Notes under the pieces: generated by a model
Database searches by the model: none
Seen by the model: only the letters and a program-made list of their open reading frames with translations
What the model was told of the DNA's origin: nothing
Translations under genes and position numbers: made by a program
Assembly: GCA_034439615.1 (NCBI GenBank)
Contig: JAWXAT010000051.1
Coordinates: 1-64,000, forward strand
Length of the DNA stretch: 64,000 bases
Direction of reading: 5' to 3'
Source of the DNA: Oligoflexia bacterium
GTDB lineage: Bacteria > Bdellovibrionota > Bdellovibrionia > JABDDW01
Shown: positions 61,610 through 64,000 of the stretch, in pieces
Layout: every line of letters starts with the position of its first letter
Position numbering within the stretch: position 1 is the first letter of the stretch

Positions 61610-63814
61610 ATGATTTTCAAAAAACAACTCTACTTTGCACTTTCACTTCTTCTCAGTACTACTTTGCATGCAGATTCAGCAAAAAAACCAACTCGTGCAG
61701 AATCTTACGCCAAACCAACAATTGTGAAATCACCCTTAAAGACAGTCGAAGATTCCATTTTAGAATTAGATGTGAGTAATAAATTTCCAAACAGTGGTGA
61801 AAATCCTAAAGTCAAAGCAGGCGTTGACGTGAGTGATCTAGACCTTGAAGATTTAAGTAATCTCGCAAAAAGAAAAACATTTAAAGAGTTTAAAGTTGAA
61901 GATATTGAACTTCACTATCAAAGATATAATATCGATCGCCCTGATTTTTTTGCAGTTTTTGGTGAATTAGCGGACATCGGCATTGGTCAAATCCATCTTT
62001 TAGTTGATCTCAATGGTCGAATGACAGCTGATTTCAAAGAAGGTGAAACCACCAGCACTGATTTTAAAGTAGAAAATCTAATAAAAGGTGACCCTATGGC
62101 TGAAGGGATTAGATTTCTAATCGAGAAGAAGGGTTATAAATTCGCAACACTAAGTGATATCGAAAATGGAAAAGTTAAAAATGGTAAATATATCTATAGC
62201 CCACTTTACAAAAGCGAAACTCCCCTAATGAGATGATTGATATCATGCACTTAAAAACCATGCAGGCCGTAGGTAAGATTCAAGATAAAATCGTACAAAT
62301 TTATGCATCACATGGCTCAAACAACAACACTAGAGCGGCTAGAATAAATTGGCGCATTATCGACAACGACCCCCTTGTAGCAGCACATCGACTCCTTTTA
62401 TCAACAGATTATGAAGCTGCTTTTAGACGATCTGATGTGAAGGGTATTTTTGAAGTTCTTGATAGACCACCTATGACATTCGTATATCAAGACGGAACAT
62501 CCCAAACTATCTATGCTAGTAATGGCCGTCATAATCCTCACGATGCAACCACTGTTGCTGACCTCATCGGTGCAACTAATAACGAAATTAAGTTTGATCA
62601 TCTTACAATTGCCAACTTTGCCTTCACTAAGGGTGAGGTAACAAAACATCTTAAAGGATGGACAATTAAGAAAAAAGACAATACACGCGAAGTGCATAAA
62701 GGTTTATTAGAAATTCAACCTGAATTTCCGATTTTTCTATTTGTAGACGGAAAATTTGCTGGGCTCTACGGCTACGAAGAACCTGCCCTTTTTAAAGGTT
62801 TTGATGTACAAGCTCCCGATTTCAAAACACCTGATGGAAAATTAATCCGTGGAAAATACATGGAAGGTTTTTCAAAAGATCAGGTAAAAAGAGTTGAAGG
62901 ATATGTATTTCAAAAACGTGATCCCCATGGAATTTCTGAAATTGACCCTAACGGCCCCCCCCACACAATACGTAATGCACGGTAAAATTGTAAAACGAGA
63001 TGTTACTGACCCTAAACCAAAATTTGATGGTCCGAAAGAACAATCACAAATATCAGTAGATACACCAAATCTAAGCAATCATTATCAAAACTTAGAATTA
63101 TTAACTGATTATACATTTCCACGTAATGCCCCAACAGCCGTGAGTATAGAAAAAAGTATTCAAGAAATTGCTCGTGCAGAAGGCACAGAATTAAGCTTAG
63201 GGGTATTACGCACATCAACTGCAAAATTATTTGGAAAATCTAAATTTGAACTTGAAATTAATGACATTGAGAAACTTAAAAATGCTTATGAACAAAAAGA
63301 TTGGATAAGTGCTACTAAAATTTTAAACAAAATCAACGAGCAAGAAACTTCATTAGAAAAAGAAACAATTACTAAAACAGAGGGAATACGTCGTATTAAA
63401 GTACTGATGGCCGTTATTGATTGGTATACAAAACTACCGAGCTACCCAGGTGTTACTCGAGAATTATCTGTTGAACAAATTTCTGGTATCGCTACTACAA
63501 TTTCAATTCACCAAAGTTCAGATATTTTACGTTCAAAATTTATGCTCATGCGTATTCTAAAAAGATCTGATTCAGAAATTCCATTTTCAAAATTAGAACA
63601 TCAAGTCAATGAGGCTTGGAAACTTATGGGTCTTGAGGGCGAAATGCCATTCTACAAGCCTAACGATTCCACAGATCTTCCTACTATAGACAAAAAAGAT
63701 AAAAAACCCAAAGCGCCAGTTAAATTAAAAACACCTAAAAAGCCAAAGAGCAGCACAAAAAAATGCACCGATAAACTTAGCGACCTTTCGAAGAAGAAAA
63801 AGAAAAGCGCTTAG
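61610..63814 (+). pseudogene. secreted phospholipase D-like protein split over three reading frames
   Basis: Three abutting open stretches (61610-62236, 62233-about 62962, about 62963-63814) make one plausible protein of about 730 aa. The first has a signal peptide ('LYFALSLLLSTTLHA') and a PLD-like strand 'LADIGIGQIHLLVDLNGRM'; the second begins 'MIDIMHLKTMQAV' (H-x-K) with 'YASHGSNNNTRAARINW' (G-S-x-N) and has no signal of its own; the third begins with 'TQYVMHGKIVKRDV', a full H-x-K-x4-D, and 'DTPNLSNHYQNLELL'. Both breaks coincide with C runs: one extra C at 62222-62225 (four C) and one less C at 62955-62962 (eight C) would give a single frame. The tail (about 640-730) is Lys-rich. It may be a real pseudogene, a phase-variable gene or a sequencing error. 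The first motif lacks the usual Asp, so PLD assignment is moderate. Confidence 0.6.
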
Positions 63815-64000
63815 ATTTAGAGCCTGCGCGATCCAAAAGTGTTGCCACAATCATATCACTTGTAACATTAGTTGCGGCTCGAAGACGTCCTAAAAACCAA
63901 TCTACAGGCAATAAAAGCGGCACAGTTGAAAGGGGTAAACCAACTGCACCAACAACGAGTGATAAGGTAATAAACCCAGCTTCTGGAATACCCGCAATCC
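63777..64000 (-). CDS. dicarboxylate/amino acid:cation symporter (DAACS/SDF family), C-terminal fragment
   Basis: The last 73 codons of a gene that continues beyond the right edge. 'AGIPEAGFITLSLVVGAVGL' and 'DWFLGRLRAATNVTSDMIVA' match the HP2 and final helix of GltP/SdcS-type Na+- or H+-coupled glutamate/dicarboxylate transporters, where N-V-T-x-D binds substrate and cation. A polar tail rich in Ser/Lys follows. The stop (63777-63779) lies within the convergent phospholipase D-like gene, overlapping it by 38 bp. Confidence 0.85.
   Translation of the reverse strand, partial: IAGIPEAGFITLSLVVGAVGLPLSTVPLLLPVDWFLGRLRAATNVTSDMIVATLLDRAGSKSKRFSFSSSKGR

Overview
The window looks like a chromosomal segment of a Gram-negative bacterium with an A+T-rich genome (roughly 37-40% G+C by eye). 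It carries outer-membrane and lipoprotein machinery (LolC/E-type permease, MCE/MlaD-MlaF-MlaE transporter, a FadL-like barrel, many lipobox proteins), ScpA/ScpB, a zinc-ribbon form of bL28, and a large set of secreted proteins of unknown function. The mix of fused IcmF mutase, FadB/FadI beta-oxidation enzymes, HD-GYP protein and lineage-specific secreted proteins suggests Bdellovibrionota/Oligoflexia ('deltaproteobacterial') ancestry. This assignment is an inference; no 16S rRNA gene is present.

Layout. 1-4151: envelope polysaccharide genes (edge-truncated methyltransferase, WecA/TagO-type phosphoglycosyl transferase, a Wzy/ligase-like protein that stops early, second methyltransferase). 4171-11340: mixed accessory region with a K+ channel-like protein, a UPF0114 membrane protein, a methyltransferase, a histidine kinase broken by one in-frame stop, a HigBA-like toxin-antitoxin pair behind a near-perfect palindrome, a cysteine-rich lipoprotein of higher G+C, a lytic transglycosylase, and a solitary XRE regulator with its own palindrome. 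11527-16329: initiator tRNA, then a housekeeping minus-strand run (site-2 protease, trpS, scpA, scpB). 16440-20581: FadL-like protein, DUF89 protein, HD phosphohydrolase, MarR-like regulator with tandem operators. 20894-28612 and 42863-48794: acyl-CoA metabolism (orphan B12-binding subunit, acyl-CoA dehydrogenase, IcmF, enoyl-CoA hydratase, hydroxyacyl-CoA dehydrogenase, FadB-like fusion, thiolase, malic enzyme). 28703-34584: envelope and nucleotide-related genes, including a probable divergent RelA/SpoT-fold protein. 34744-41895: two adjacent large AAA+ proteins, both with signal peptides. 48787-59280: HflX, LolC/E, Mla-type transporter, HD-GYP, large lipoprotein, DUF218, bL28, RidA. 59398-63814: secreted proteins, the last a phospholipase D-like protein split over three reading frames. 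The right edge holds the C-terminus of a dicarboxylate/amino-acid:cation symporter.

How genes fit together. The acyl-CoA genes make a coherent route: acyl-CoA dehydrogenase, enoyl-CoA hydratase, 3-hydroxyacyl-CoA dehydrogenase and thiolase give beta-oxidation; IcmF interconverts isobutyryl-CoA and butyryl-CoA so that branched acids can feed in; malic enzyme supplies pyruvate and reducing power. The Mla, Lol and FadL-like genes maintain the outer membrane.

The most unusual locus is the AAA+ pair. One protein (914 aa) is a ClpB-like double ATPase. Its neighbour (1419 aa) joins two Clp-like AAA+ modules, the first with lost Walker B acids, to an FtsH-type M41 zinc peptidase. Both start with apparent signal peptides, which puts ATP-dependent machines where ATP is normally absent. 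The split phospholipase D-like gene with C-tract indels, the RelA/SpoT-like protein and several sharp palindromic operators are the other points of interest.
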